Assembly: GCA_003640385.1 (NCBI GenBank)
Contig: RCAB01000182.1
Span: forward strand, 50,214 to 114,213
DNA from: Setaria digitata
Lineage: Eukaryota; Nematoda; Chromadorea; Rhabditida; Setariidae
DNA: 64,000 nt
Direction of reading: 5' to 3'
Shown here: piece after piece, positions 12,696 to 25,685 of the stretch
How positions within the stretch are numbered: position 1 is the first letter of the stretch
Layout: every line of letters starts with the position of its first letter
Position numbers and translations under genes: made by a program
The notes under the pieces: model-generated
The model's database searches: none
The model's input: the letters and a program-made list of their open reading frames with translations, nothing else
What the model was told of the DNA's origin: nothing

Positions 12696-14184
12696 ATGTC
12701 TGTTGCAAATCGTTTGCGACGAATGCATAAACAACCACCAGAAGGGTGGGATCTGATTGAACCAACACTAGATGAATTCGAAGCGAAGATGCGTGAAGCC
12801 GAAACGGATCCTCATGAAGGAAAGCGTAAGACAGAAACACTTTGGCCCATATTTAAGGTTAGAATTTGATATTCTCAAGGATTGGTAAGTGCAAAGGAAG
12901 GCTGAAGAAAACACCGAGATTTATTGAGTGGAAGGAAAATTAGGCTCTATCAGAAGGTGAATTATTCAGTTTTAATAATGTATTGTGGTGAATTCGAAGG
13001 AGACGCATCATTAATTTTCTTTTACGATAACTCCTAGAAGGAGGGTTTAATTCTTTGGGAGAGAAAAGGGTGAGGAAGAAAGGCGAAGGGGGAGTCGGTG
13101 GAGATTATTGAATTATAATATAGATTTTGGCATGATGTTTTTCTATTCATTCTCAAATTCTTTTGGTGGTTCTTGAAGAGATTGAGTCATTTCTCGGGAA
13201 CTTTAACTTAATGAAGTATGCAACTGTATAAAACTCCTGTTATCTTTTTTCCTTTATGTGTTTTGCTGACAGCGTATTTCGGCCTCGAAATAGTTTTGTG
13301 CTTTAAACTTCTGGTATCAAAGTGTGAAGCTGAAACGAAGTCAAAGTTTTCGGCATAGTCAACAAAGAAAAAAACTGTTACATACTTGTAGTATATTAGT
13401 GCAAAATTAAAATACTATGCATTTGTTTTCCATTTTTCCTTTCAATTTTTTGCAGATACATCATCAACGATCACGTTATATTTATGATTTATATTACAAA
13501 CGACAAGTAATCAGCAGGGAATTATACCAATTTTGTTTGGATACCAAATTAGCCGATGAGAAATTGATAGCGAAATGGAAGAAACAAGGATATGAGAATT
13601 TATGTTGTCTACGATGCATCCAAACGAGGGATACTAATTTTGGCACCAATTGTATATGCCGTGTACCGAAGAGTAAATTAGATGTGGTTAGTAGACCATA
13701 CTAATATTTTTACTTTTAATCGATTCGTGTATCTGATAATCTTAAAAATTTAAAGGCCATTTAATGAACGTTTCAGTGGCTCCATCTACCATAGTAACAT
13801 GCTGGGATGCTTTTCTTTTCTTTTTTTTTTTTCCGAAATGTAGAAGAAAGGGTAGGGTAAAAAAGTAGAATAAAATTATGGGAATGTGGCTGGTTTTGAT
13901 TCCGGCTTGCTTGATTCAGTGATGAAAAACTGAAAATGCAATTACTTAAAATCTCTGTTTTGTTACCATGAATGAATGTTACGCTTTCACATGACAGAAA
14001 ACTGAATGCCAGGAATTTGAAGTTAAAAATCAGAGTTAAAGTAGCACTCACTAAGCAGGGATCAGGGTGGCAAAGAAACGTAATTGGTAAAAACCAGCAT
14101 AAAATGCACAAAATTAATTGAAACTGTTTTCAGGGCCGTGTAGTAGAATGCGTCCACTGTGGATGTCGAGGATGTTCCGGATGA
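12696..14184 (+). CDS. bud-31: BUD31 / G10 splicing factor
   Basis: Small spliceosome-associated zinc-binding protein of the activated spliceosome. Exons 12696-12857, 13456-13686 and 14134-14184 give 147 aa; the human protein is 144. Identity is obvious: [82 protein letters not shown] and a C-terminal [13 protein letters not shown]. The cysteine clusters are complete. The first dozen residues differ from the vertebrate start. A splice acceptor at 12678-12679 lies 16 nt before this ATG, so the leader is probably trans-spliced and this is the true start. The gene converges on UQCR10. Confidence 0.96.
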
Positions 14185-14731
14185 CTGAAAAGTTCTTTTT
14201 TCTTTTTTTTTCTTTGTCACTTCCAAAGATGTTTTGGAAAAGCAAACTTCTAAATAATTGAGTTTAATAGATCTGATTGCTTTTCATTGAGCACCATGTA
14301 GGAGCTGTGACATAGTGCCAGTGGAATTTTCATGGTGACCGTTTTATTTTAAATTATAAGCCGGTGAAATTTTTTACTGGGGAGACTTCCTGAAGAATAT
14401 CCTCCCTTTTAATTAGCAACACTGTAAGCACTTTGCTGTTCATTGAGCCGGACTTTCCTTTCTCTTCATTTTCGTAAGGTAATTCTCAGGTTCGGTATTC
14501 TTAAAAAGGGTTCTGCCCATCTAATTGATTTCTTAATCTCGAAATGAAAATTGTTATGTGATATGTATCGAAAGTGTGATCCTTACACTGCATAATGTTT
14601 GTTTAAGCAAGAAAAAAAAAGAGAGACTAAAGCAAATTACAATTACTGAGTACCATGAAAACGTAATATGAACTATCACTAATTCCAAGTCTAGTGGAGT
14701 TGATCAATATTTGGAAAAATGAGCATACGCA

Positions 14732-15051
14732 TTATCCTGTAAAAGCCATATCGTCGACATATTTATCCTTGATATCTTTCCATAATTTCCCTTCGTTGTA
14801 CTAAAAAATAAACTGTAGTTGTCTAGACCGACCGAATATAAGAGTAGGCAGTGTACACATGTTATGGAAATTTCTTTCCTACTTTTAGTGGCTATGAATT
14901 TAAATTAAGAAGAAAGAATTACCCGATCGAAGAGGTAGTCGCCTCCTTTATCAATGGCCAAATCTGCTGCAATCGCCCCAACTGTCAATGCCAAGAAGAG
15001 AGTTGAAAAGCGTTTGGTGATTAATCGATATGCATATCTTGCAAAAGCCAT
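14732..15051 (-). CDS. uqcr10: Cytochrome b-c1 complex subunit 9 (UQCR10/QCR9)
   Basis: Tiny single-span membrane subunit of mitochondrial complex III. Exon one is 15051-14923 (43 codons), donor CGG|GTAATT; exon two is 14800-14732 after TTTTTTAG. The product is 65 aa (human 63). An N-terminal YRLITKRFSTLFLAL segment leads into one hydrophobic helix. The family signature DKGGDYLFDR is followed, across the splice, by YNEGKLWKDIKDKY, very close to the vertebrate NEGKLWKHIKHKY. A TTTCAG acceptor lies 10 nt upstream of the ATG. Both exons are too short to stand out in a simple open-frame scan, so this gene is easily missed. It is convergent with BUD31 and divergent from RPL21. Confidence 0.92.
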
Positions 15052-15061
15052 TAAGCAATCG

Positions 15062-16320
15062 CTGAAATAAAACTTTTGCATTCCTCCAAGAATGGCACAG
15101 ATTTTGCAGGGAACTCTGTTCCACTTTTAGTGCGTAAAAGAAATTACCTCATTAAGGATGAAATGCTAAGCTTTGGTATATTTCAAGCGAGAAAAAATTT
15201 GTTGTATCGGGAAGCTCCTTCACAGCCTTAACGGCTTTAGGAAATATCAGAACCTACTTTTATACTTGAGACATCCTAAACCTGAAGAATAATTCGTACG
15301 AACCAGCAAAAGATCCATTTAGCTTTAAGTTTGGTACCAGTTAAAGAAATACCCATAATCCCTCCCTGTATCATATTCGATATACACATATATGCAATAT
15401 TCAACATGAAAGGCAATTCGTACTACTCTCATGGCTAAACAATTTTGTTTTTCTTCTAGAATATCCACCACCCTGGTCTTTCTTTACAACACCGCTTTTG
15501 CGTGACATAATGCGCCCAGAGCATTGAAGTATCGTCATTTTTTCGGTTGTGTACGAACCAATGTGCGCATTTCCTCTTATCGAATGGTTGTAAATCTTCA
15601 GAAAAAGGACATTAGACAAATGATGAAAAAAAAAGCAATCCACTCCAGGTTCAGTAAAAAGGTTATAAAAATAAAATGAAACCTCTATGTCCCCTACGAA
15701 CATACATCGGAAATTTAATAATCAATAACAGTATGGGATGTAGCAAATCTTCAACGGACCATTTGTGGTCCATGATATTTGAACTACTTTGGGAATAAAA
15801 TATAAGTTTGGTTTGATTGTCACATTTTTGGTGCTTTGGTGCCGGTTCATTTTCAGTTAGGAACATATGTATGTTTATATATACAGATTAAATTAATTAA
15901 ATACATTATTAATTGAGACGCCTGGCGAATTTTTGCAATGTGCCGATATTGCAGATGAGCAGTGCTGCGTATTCTGTTATTGTCAGTAATTGGTTTCTTA
16001 TGAAATTTTACTCGTAGAAAGTATCCTAGTTTGCTTTTAAGGATATTTTATTCCCTGTTATCTCGAATTTAGTTTGCTTACCCATGTCTAAAAGCTCTGT
16101 TAGTAATGGTAAAATGCGCGGAAAATTTAGACATCGCGATAAAGTATTTAGTAGCAGTAAATGTACTGAATTAGTGCTAATACAGTGGTGCAACTTGACC
16201 AGTATCTTGTCAGTAAAAACAACGTATTCAAAAATGCTGTTCGTGATTTTTGCTTGAAAATGAAATTTTTTGATATAAAAGATATATTATTGTTAATAGT
16301 ATTTAACATATTTTTCTAAG
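15062..16320. other. Intergenic, divergent promoter region UQCR10/RPL21
   Basis: About 1.25 kb separates the minus-strand UQCR10 start from the plus-strand L21 start. Two minus-strand open frames (15401-15703, 15663-15866) overlap one another, look like no known protein and lack a convincing splice partner. I see no repeat or RNA gene. Promoters for both neighbours must lie here, but I cannot point to an element. Confidence 0.5.
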
Positions 16321-16325
16321 GAAGA

Positions 16326-17306
16326 ATGGTGAATCCAAAAGGTATTCGACGTGGCACGCGTTATATGTTCGCTAGAGAGTTTCGAAAACATGGAGTTGAA
16401 CCTCTGTCAACATTTTATCGGACCTATAGGCGTGGTGACATCGTTGACATCAAGGGAAATGGTGCATTTCAAAAGGGTATGCCTTTCAAGGCATATCATG
16501 GACGAACAGGACGTGTTTTTAATGTTACCAAGCATGCTGTAGGAGTTTTGGTCAACAAACGAGTCAGGTCTTTCTTTATGTTTTTATTAAACTGGAGCGG
16601 TGTTTAGTGCTTTTTTGTTGATGCATATCCTCATCTTACTTTCTTTTTCTTTTTCAAAGTAGGAGGATAACATCTCAGGTTTTGGGGATTTTTGAGATAT
16701 TCTGTATGATATGGAGCGGCAATCTTAAAAAAAAAAAAATTTTGTTAATTTAAATTTTAGCCCAACTAGTTTTTTAAGTTTTCTCCTTTTTCCAGAAATC
16801 GTATTTTGCAAAAGCGCATTAATGTACGCATTGAACATGTAAGACCATCGAAATGTCGTCAGGATTTTTTGAACCGAGTTAAGGAAAATGAGGAAAAGAA
16901 GAAGATTGCGCGAGTAACTGGTGTAATGGTACCCATAAGAAGAATGGTAAGTGGCATTGATTTTATTAACGTAAAATTTAAGGCAGTTTTGAAATGAAGA
17001 TGAGTATTCCTAGATGTTTCATTTGGGAAACCATAAATGATCATGGAAGAGGCTCAGTTTAGGGTTATCATTTTTTTTCCACACTTTTTACTCACATCAG
17101 ACCTTCCTCTTCGTTGATGTCCTTATCCAAAATGCTTAGATCCTTCTTTCGTATATTGTCTGTTCTTTCATCTATGTATTTTATTTTGTCATTTCTACAT
17201 ATTTGATCGATTTCAGCCACAGGAGCCGAGGAAGGCGCATTTAGTCAAAACACGTTCCAATAAGCCTCAGATGCTTGCTCCGGTCAGATTTGAAATTATT
17301 GCATGA
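16326..17306 (+). CDS. rpl-21: 60S ribosomal protein L21 (eL21)
   Basis: Cytosolic large-subunit ribosomal protein. Exons 16326-16567, 16796-16946 and 17217-17306 give 160 aa, the normal family length. Clear matches: [70 protein letters not shown] and the ending [14 protein letters not shown] acceptor ends 5 nt before the ATG, pointing to a trans-spliced leader. A polyadenylation signal AATAAA occurs at 17344-17349, 38 nt past the stop. PRPF3 follows only about 410 bp downstream on the same strand, so the two may be co-transcribed. Confidence 0.97.
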
Positions 17307-17717
17307 AACATCTTCTGTGCAGTCTTTGTTATGATGATATTGGAATAAAATTTTGTTACATTTCTACTGTGCCAAGCATACAAGATATTTGCGCAACAGT
17401 TCGCACTTTGTTTATAGTCGAAAAAGTGTCAAGTGCCAAGTTTATTTTCGATTTATTTTTGGTTGTGCGAGTAGATCGTGGCATACGATGCCGGTGTTGT
17501 TTTGCACTGAAAATTAGTTCACGAAGTGCGTTTTTAATTTGGATAGTGTAAGAACGGAGAAAGGATAAACCACATAAATTTTCGGTGGGATGAGATGTTC
17601 TTTATTAAATTTTATTGTTTTTTTGACTGGCACCATCCCTTTACTGCTTCTAGTTTTGCTTGTGTTGTGATATGTATAATCGACGCACTACACTTTGTAG
17701 TGTTGGGAAATATAGCA

Positions 17718-20700
17718 ATGGGTGATCGTAATGTGGAGAAACTTATTCGGAAATATATTGATAAGCGGGATGATAAACTTGTTGATATTGTGGAGCGCTG
17801 CTTGCGGAAAGGCTATGATTATGAAAAAATGAAGGATCGTGTTAGCGATCATATCCGTGATTCAACTGCACGAAAGCGTTTGGTCGATGCTCTCTCCGAA
17901 GCATTTCCACAATTTGCTCGGAGACGGAAACATCGGGTATTTGTTTTAATTGCCATTTATCTTTAAACTTGTTACTTAAATTGAAGTAAGCCTATTCTTA
18001 AGTAGTTCGTAATGCTTATTTGTCCTTTAATAGGTTCTTTCAAAATATAAATTTAAATTCTAAATTATGCATATTTAACATTTTCAAGAATTTGCAGCAA
18101 ATTCTAGTTTGAAAAGTTTATAATTGTTAAAATGCGAATAGTATCCTTTACGATTTTAATATAAGTTCGTAGTCCGCTCAGGTTGCTCATCGGATTTTTG
18201 GTTGGTTTCTGTCATGTTTCCCCTTATGCTTAATTTTCTGCTGCACGGTGTAATATTTCCATGTAGTATTAAAAATTTTTGGAAATATTGTTTACGTAAA
18301 ACGTAATGTGTCTTTGAACTTAAAGTTATCAAAGGAAAGTTTTGCAATTATCACGAATCAGGGAATTTCAGTTTGAGGAAACAAAGGATGTTAAAGAAGA
18401 TGGGCCACTCAAAAAACCTAAACTTGAAGAGCGGTCAGATTCTGTTCAAGCGCGTGCTGTACCTGCCATCACTAAACCAGTATTGTCAAGTCTTCCTGTT
18501 ATTAAAACAGAGCCAAAAAAATCAGACGAAATTACAGAGGAAGTAAGTTTTCTAATTTTTTCACAATTTAAATTGATTTTAGGAAACACTGAAGGGTTGC
18601 ACAGTTCTGTGAAGTAAGATTTTGTTACAATATTAAGATTCTGTTATGAAACGAAATCAACTGGATAGTGGTGAAAGTGATAAATTTTCTGAAATAATGT
18701 TGCATTTGGTAGCTACAGGAGCTCAAAAGTAAGGAGCTGATGTACCAAGCGCAAATGGCAATTGAGGAGCGAAAACGGCAATTAAATCTTACTGCAAGGC
18801 CTGGGATCGTAGCCCAAGCTGTGATATCGAAAGCATCAAAGCTTAATACAAAGGAAGCTAGCATGTTCATGAATTATTCCATGGAAAAAATTAATAGGTT
18901 TAGTTTTTTCTCTATTTAATCTTTGCCTTCGAAATCACTGAAGTTTATTGCCATCATTGCAGTTTAATGCTGTAAAGTAAGCGAACTCTAGTTAAAGCCC
19001 ACTGATTTTCAGGGTCAAGGAACTAAAGGAAAAATTAGCACAGAGAACAACAGCAGTTGCGCAACTTGTTAGGAAAGATGCGGGGAATGGAGCACTTTCG
19101 AAAGCGAAGCTTGTCGATGAACCGGACCAGAAAATTGTCGAATATTTAGATCCTCGTATTAAGTCGGTGTTTACTATTTTATGAATGTTTTATTATATCA
19201 CTTATAAGTAATATACCAATCTTAGAAGTGTCCAAGTTTTTACTCCATTTCAATAATTGATTGGTAGTATTTCAAAGTTTTGTTTAACCATAGCTTTCAG
19301 TTACAGGATTCATTTAAGAAGTGCTACGAGTATAGGCTAATTTTGATTTTAGCTTAAAATCTGCTCAGCGAAAACAGCGTGCCATTGTTTTTCATGAGAA
19401 AGGTGAATTCGAGAAATTGGCACAACGTGAACGTGCCAAAGCTCGTTTGGCGATTTTGCAAGCAGAAATCACGCAAATAGCTAAAAAGACGGGAATGTCA
19501 TCATCAGTAAAACTGGCTATGCTCACTCCTTCATCGTCGGCGGTATGTTATAAATATTTCACCGCGATAGATAACCTGAAAACAAATAATTTAAAAACAA
19601 GATTGCAGCGAGATGAATTCTTGAATGTTATAGAGAAATAACATTTTATGACAACGGCAAGCTTTCCTTCTTTTTAATTTTAGCTGATTAAATTTTCAGG
19701 TTAGTGATGTTCCACTCGTAGAGTGGTGGGATGAAGTGGTGTTAGGTGGTGGTTACGATATGATACCTGATGAGAACATTGATTCCGACAGTAAGTATGT
19801 GAAAACAATCACAAACCTGGTGGAGCATCCTATTCAACTTAAGCCTCCTGATGAGCCTCTTCAGCCGCAGTATCTAAAGGCAGTATTTATTTTCATCATG
19901 ATAAAAAATTTTTTGCTTAACTTTTTTTCTTTTTTTGCTGTTATATGCGTTCAGTAAAACTCGGTTATTTTATTTAAGGTTTATTTGACAAGTCGAGAAC
20001 GGAAGAAGATCCGAAGACAAAACAGAAAAGAAGCACAGAAAGAACAGACGGAGAAAATCAGGTAGGTTCTTTCATTAGAAGCTTCTATTTCTTATGAAAC
20101 AATTATTTGTTGTTTTTGTTTCAAATTTTGTTGTCGAGCAGTTTTTTTCCTTTGTCGACTTCCTTTAGGTTAGGCTTGATCAAAGCTCCGGAGCCGAAAG
20201 TCAAATTATCAAACTTGATGAGGGTACTTGGTTCTGATGCCGTCCAAGATCCAACTAAAGTGGAAGCTCATGTACGTAAACAAATGGCTGAGAGGCAGCG
20301 GAAGCATGAAGCAGCGAATCAACAGAGAAAGCTCACAAAAGATCAGCGATCGGAGAAGAAAATCCGGAAGATCAAAGAAGATACATCTTTAGCAGTTCAC
20401 ATGGCTCTTTATAAGTTAGTTTTTGATTAGTCTTATAGTCATTTGAATCTTTTTTGGCTTTTGTTTAGGTCTTGGAAGTTCCGAAATTTAAGTACAATCT
20501 CAAATTTATTATTACGACTTATAAAATCTTATAATTCGAAAGTAAAATTGCCACTGACCCCAGTTTATCTCCAGATATTTAAGCGGAGCTGGAAATTGTT
20601 TTTGTGCTTCTAGTAACTAGTTAGCTGAGCTAGTGCTATAAGAGAGACTGCTTTACTCCATGACATGGTCTTGAATTGGTTTTTTTTTTTTTCAGAGTGA

Positions 20701-21679
20701 AATCTTTAGCTCATCCGGCAAAGAAGTTTAAAGTTGAGATGAATGCTAAGCAGCTTCATATGACTGGTTTAATTCTTTTGCACAACAACATAAACCTTGT
20801 GATTGTTGAAGGGGGTGAGTTTAAAATTCCTTCAGTTTTATGTGTTAGATTTTATGTGTTGAACTAGTTCGAATTTTAATTTACTGATTGAGTAATAAAA
20901 AATATTCTTTTTTCTGTCTACTTTTAGGACCAAAGCAGCAGAAAGCGTTCAAAAATTTGATGTTGAACCGAATCAAATGGAGTGATGAAATTATTGGGCA
21001 GAAAAAAGAAGCCGAAAACAAAGATACACCTGGTGAAAGGAATGAATGTTCCTTGGTTAGTGTAATTTCTTATATTGCAACTAGAGAAAATGCAGTATAA
21101 ATTGCAATCTATTATTCTCAAAAAATCTTTGAGAATTCTAAATTTCCTGTGTAAAACAGTGGAAACTAACTCCATTTTGAGCCTTTCATATCTTCATGTT
21201 GATGTGATAAAATTTGCACATGTGTCTCTTTTGAAAACACGTAAATAGCCCGTATTTTTCATTTTACCTGTTAGCTTGTGACAGCTGACAACGTTTTCAA
21301 GGATTGCATCTTTTTTTGCTAAAACATCATTTCCAATCCTTCGAAACTTCTTCCGCAACATGCTGAGTTGAAATTAGGAGGTACTAATTGAAAGAGCCGA
21401 TAAAATGTCTTGGATTCGATTTGCAACAGAAATCTATATCTTGATATTTCTGAATAATGAGGTAATGTAAATTGCAAGTATTTGCAAATTGACTTTTTTT
21501 GAACTCCGAAATTTCAGATTTGGGAAGGTATCCAAAAACGGCGAAACTTTGGCGAAGTGAAATGTATGGTTGCTACACTGGAAAAGCAAGCAAGGGAAAT
21601 TTTGGAAAAGCATGAAGTGGCACACTTTTGGGATCTCGCTTATAGTACTTCACTTCTAGCTGATGAAATTAGTACCTGA
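17718..21679 (+). CDS. prp-3: PRPF3, U4/U6 small nuclear ribonucleoprotein Prp3
   Basis: Component of the U4/U6-U5 tri-snRNP; holds U4/U6 RNA in the nucleus. Exons 17718-17936, 18372-18542, 18719-18897, 19013-19162, 19353-19542, 19700-19882, 19979-20061, 20169-20414, 20696-20814, 20928-21055 and 21518-21679 close in frame at 609 aa. The N-terminal ~70 residues are a PWI-like helical domain, followed by a charged linker. The Prp3 core runs from about residue 240 ([20 protein letters not shown]) through EPEVKLSNL-type sequence ([27 protein letters not shown]). The C-terminal ferredoxin-like domain has [33 protein letters not shown] and [10 protein letters not shown]. The start is chosen by the acceptor 2 nt upstream; the same frame is open further left but looks like leader. 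The exon beginning 18372 is the least certain boundary. Confidence 0.93.
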
Positions 21680-22521
21680 ATTGTTTTAGATGAGGAAAAG
21701 TTTCTTGTTCTGAAACCTTATGCTTTGAACCTCAAGATTATAAGCAGTGGGTAGAATTTTGAGTGTTCAGGATTATCGATAATTCGGTTTTGCTTTGCTG
21801 ATATTGAAATGAGCTTTGCAGCTAATATTCTTTTCTTGTATTTAAACGGATTCTTAGGTCCACATTGTCTTAGTATGGCGTAGTATCCATGCTAAATATT
21901 AAATGATCATTTGTAAGATTTGAGCAATCAGAATTATACTGTGAATTTCTTATCCCTATACGTCGTTCGTTGTTATGTATTTTAATTCTTTCATTCAAAA
22001 GGAATTCATAAAAATGATTTTACAAAGTGTTCTGAATTACATCTCATTACTTCTTTGTTTTATAACAAAGTATGTACCAAACGTTCCCTCTGCAGAACAT
22101 TTTAACAGTTCCATTTATAAAAAAAAAAAAAAAAAAGTTCTGATAGCATATTGGTCATTCATAGTTTCTTTTTTTTTTCGAACCTTTCAGCTTCTTGACA
22201 TTAATTAGTTTAAAGTAAAACGGTAAAGATTCGGTGGGATCTTCCTCTTTTTTCCATGACATCTTGACTACATATTCGGAGCTTATTATCCAAAAGTCCC
22301 AAAAATTTTTAGAGTAATAGTTTTTTTCTTGTTCTGTAGCTGTTGCTGTGGTTCCTGATTTTAAATTTTAAATTTTAAAATTATATTTCATTGTAGCTGA
22401 AAATTTAAAAATCTGCCACAGTCAAAATTTCTGATGAGATTTGATGACAGTTATTCTAGTCTTCAGATTAATATAATAAATTCTTATACCACAACTGTGG
22501 AAGGTATTTCTTTCCTTTTAG
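21680..22521. other. Short intergenic gap PRPF3 to next gene
   Basis: About 840 bp of AT-rich sequence with an A16-type run near 22120-22135 and no coding signal. It ends in a CTTTTAG acceptor at 22520-22521 that probably receives a spliced leader for the following gene. Confidence 0.5.
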
Positions 22522-22540
22522 AAAATTGCAAACTATTGCA

Positions 22541-25081
22541 ATGAAGGATGGAAGAGATGAGTTAAATCAGAAAGTAGAAGAAATGAATGCCGAAGTGACG
22601 AAGTTGATGAAAGTATTACAAGCGAAGGAAGCCGTTTTAGAAGATGTACTGTGTTCCATAAATCTTCTGCCCAGGAATCCGTTCAATACAACTTTAATCC
22701 ATGTAAACTTTGTTTTTTCGTTTATTTACCGTCATCTGTATTCCTTAGTTTCATTTAAGATGTTTGCGCTATGGAAGCTTTTTCTTGAAGACAAGTCTGT
22801 TAGAGTACCCTGTACTAAGCTAACTTGAACCAAGACTCCCTACATCATTGAAGCATTTGAAAAACAATTTAATTTTCATCCAAAATTACTTCATAGCACC
22901 TATTGTTTTTTTTACAGAATGTCCTGAAATCAGAAGTGAAGCAGCGAGAAAGTGTCGATTTCAGTGGATTCAAATGTCATATTGCTTGGAGCGCATTGTT
23001 CTCGGATAACATTTGTATCGCTATGGAAGTGCAAAATGATACTCATTACGCTATGTTAGTTTTCTCATTAACTAACTTCAGACAGGTGACTGTTTGCGCT
23101 TCATTATGGCTCAATTTCTTGATCTTGCTGAGGGATCTGAAAAATTGCTTTGAAAGAGGATTACCTCATAATATAATTTAATGTTACTATTTTCATTATA
23201 CCACTGGAATTTTTTTCGTTGATATTTCATGAGAGACAGAATTATTTTAATTTATTTTAACCCAAATTTTTTTTTCTTGTTTCTTTAATCCTTTTTTAGA
23301 ATATTCGTTTTGAAACCGATCAATTTATTTCTATAATAACAACTATGCATTTAATATATATTTTAAATGACATTTCATCATGTGGTGAATCTGAAAGCCT
23401 CTGTGATGTATTCATAATTTCAATTAATTTTTTAAAAATCCGTAAAAATTTCAGTTTTAGTTTGACTTTAGATTGCCTTCATGCTTTGCGATTTGCAAAT
23501 CTGACTTATCAGACACAATGACGGTCATTTTCGATGAGGTACTTACCACGCAATATATTTCGTGAGTAATTTCAGAATATTATACTAAGAATGAAAATTA
23601 CGAAATATATTTATCAAAATTTTAGGTAAAGTTGTAGAATGAGGGGAAAACTCCAATAATGCAGCAATATGGATCTTTGACAGAATAAGCTATTTGTGAA
23701 ATGATTGGTTTTTAAAAATACTTTTTTGAGCTCACTTTTCTTAAGTATGAATTTATGAAGTTGTAGCTGACTGGTTCAAAATAACTTTTTTTTTTCCTTT
23801 CGGTACATTTATTAAATTTATTAATTGAAAATTATCACTTATGATTGTAGAGGAATAATTTTCAAAGAGAAATTTGCTTCCTGTTCGAAATTTAGATTCT
23901 GCGTCTTATTTAATGAAACAAATAGGAGCTTCTAGCATTAAAAGAAACATAAAATCAATTTTTTCTCAATCTCAGGCCTGGAACTAGACGGATGTTATTG
24001 GTTAGTTTTCGAAAAGGACTTCTGATCAGCGGTCAAGTAATTCTAATCTTAGATTGTGATATTGTGACCGTATCAGATTCACGCTTAGACTTGGCCATTT
24101 CACTCTTTTTGCCATCGAGTATTCACAATAAACAAACACGGATTGTGAAGATTTTTGACATTGACAAACCATTGAAAACATTTGCGGTATCTGAAATCGA
24201 TGATCTTTCTTTGAAAGGTTTCTTTTATTCTGGAATTTGACATTCACAATAAAGAAAAGTTAATAAAATTTATCAACTTTCGATTATTTCCATTTATGTT
24301 GAATGAAGAGTGGTTTCAAGTTCTTAGTTGCCAACTTCACTGAATTGTTGGGCAGTAATTTGTTAAAATGAAACATCGCTAATAAATTTATGTATTTTCT
24401 TTCATCAAATTTTACCATCAGATTGATTATCTTTTTAAAAACTTATATGATTTACTTTTTATTATACTTTTGAATTTCCATTATCTTCAGCAAAATTTTG
24501 ACATTTCAGAAGGATTGAAATTATATCAATGTCTTTATGTTTCTTATTTTTCTGTGCCGCTCGACGTTACCCCTTCTCATTTGCGCAGTATCCTTCCTAA
24601 CATCGGCAAATTTAGAGAAGTAGATTTCGGCGATTGGCAATTTTTCATTGGTGAAACGAATACAGTATGGAACAATTTTATAATTTATACAAATTCGTCA
24701 TTTATGGAGAACATATCGTCACGGTGTCGACTTTTCTCGAAGTATTTTTCAATTTCAAAAAGAATTTCATTTTTTTTGTTGTGTTGGAAAAATTTGTATC
24801 TGAATAGTGAGATAATATTGCATAGAACTAGTTTGAAACTGATTTTCATAGTTGAGAAATTTATTTGTAAAATTAGAAAGCATATGTAGAATGTTTGTTA
24901 GGTATGCAGAAAAATAGTCAATAGTCATCAGAAAAGAGAAAAAAATAATATTTGCTTTATTCACATATGAACTTTTTTCATAAGTTTTTCACTTTATTTA
25001 ATTTGCAGATATGAATGTGATATGCGCCGTATGAAAGAAATTTTGATTGAAAACAATGAATTAAATAAATTAAAACGGTGA
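22541..25081 (+). CDS. Unrecognised protein: coiled coil plus mixed alpha/beta body, 355 aa
   Basis: I do not recognise the family. Exons 22541-22702, 22918-23085, 23300-23407, 23461-23561, 23976-24217, 24510-24723 and 25009-25081 link in phase to 355 aa. The donor at 23562 (GTGAGT) and the donor at 24724 were chosen because only they keep the phase. Residues ~1-45 are a charged coiled coil (QKVEEMNAEVTKLMKVLQA). The middle alternates hydrophobic strand-like segments (FKCHIAWSALFSDNICIAME, GLLISGQVILILDCDIVTV). The end is again charged and helical (RRMKEILIENNELNKLKR). No signal peptide or clear transmembrane segment. An acceptor 19 nt upstream of the ATG suggests trans-splicing and possible co-transcription with PRPF3. 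An additional upstream exon cannot be excluded. Confidence 0.6.
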
Positions 25082-25685
25082 TTGAAAATTCATAAAGGTG
25101 AAATGATTTCATGTCTCTTGGCCTTATCAGATGCAATTTTTTTTTTCTTTTTTCAAAGGATATAAATTAGAAATAAATTCAAACTTCATATATTTTTATC
25201 TCTTTGCTCATTTCCAATCTCTCCTCTACGATATTACCTTAGCGATAATTTAGGCCTTCAAAAAATGCAGTATTTTTACTGCTAGATTTTGTCCCCTGTT
25301 TTGATTCATACCAAGTTAAAGTGCAATGTTATTGACTAAAACAAAAAAAATTTAGCGTTCATTCACATCTTAGCATTTTTGGTAGCAGAAGGTAAATGGC
25401 TTGTCATTTCTAAAAAAAAAAAATATTTGATAATTTAGAATTTTCGTGACATCTGAGGAGTTTTAGTATATGAACTTAGTTTCATCATGTTGTATTCTTC
25501 TGTAAATTAACTAAATTAATTTTTTCCATGTTCAAATTGTACATTTATGCGCTACAAGGAGACTGTTAGTGATTGCTTCTCCATAAATTTCTTTTACTTT
25601 TAATTTTACATGATTTCTTTCTGAAAATCATCTCCATGTGAATTGGGAACAAATTTATATTTGTACAAACTGCAAGAAAGTAATA

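Noticed and set aside
15401..15866. Two overlapping minus-strand open frames of 100 and 67 codons
   Set aside because: They overlap each other in different frames, resemble no protein and no donor/acceptor pair joins them sensibly.
17595..17717. N-terminal extension of PRPF3 in the same frame
   Set aside because: Hydrophobic, AT-driven composition unlike the family; an acceptor 2 nt before the ATG at 17718 marks it as leader or intercistronic sequence.
24218..24240. Early stop for the 355-aa gene at 24240
   Set aside because: A donor at 24218 joins 24510 in phase and continues into protein-like sequence to 25081. An unspliced short form remains possible but is not preferred.
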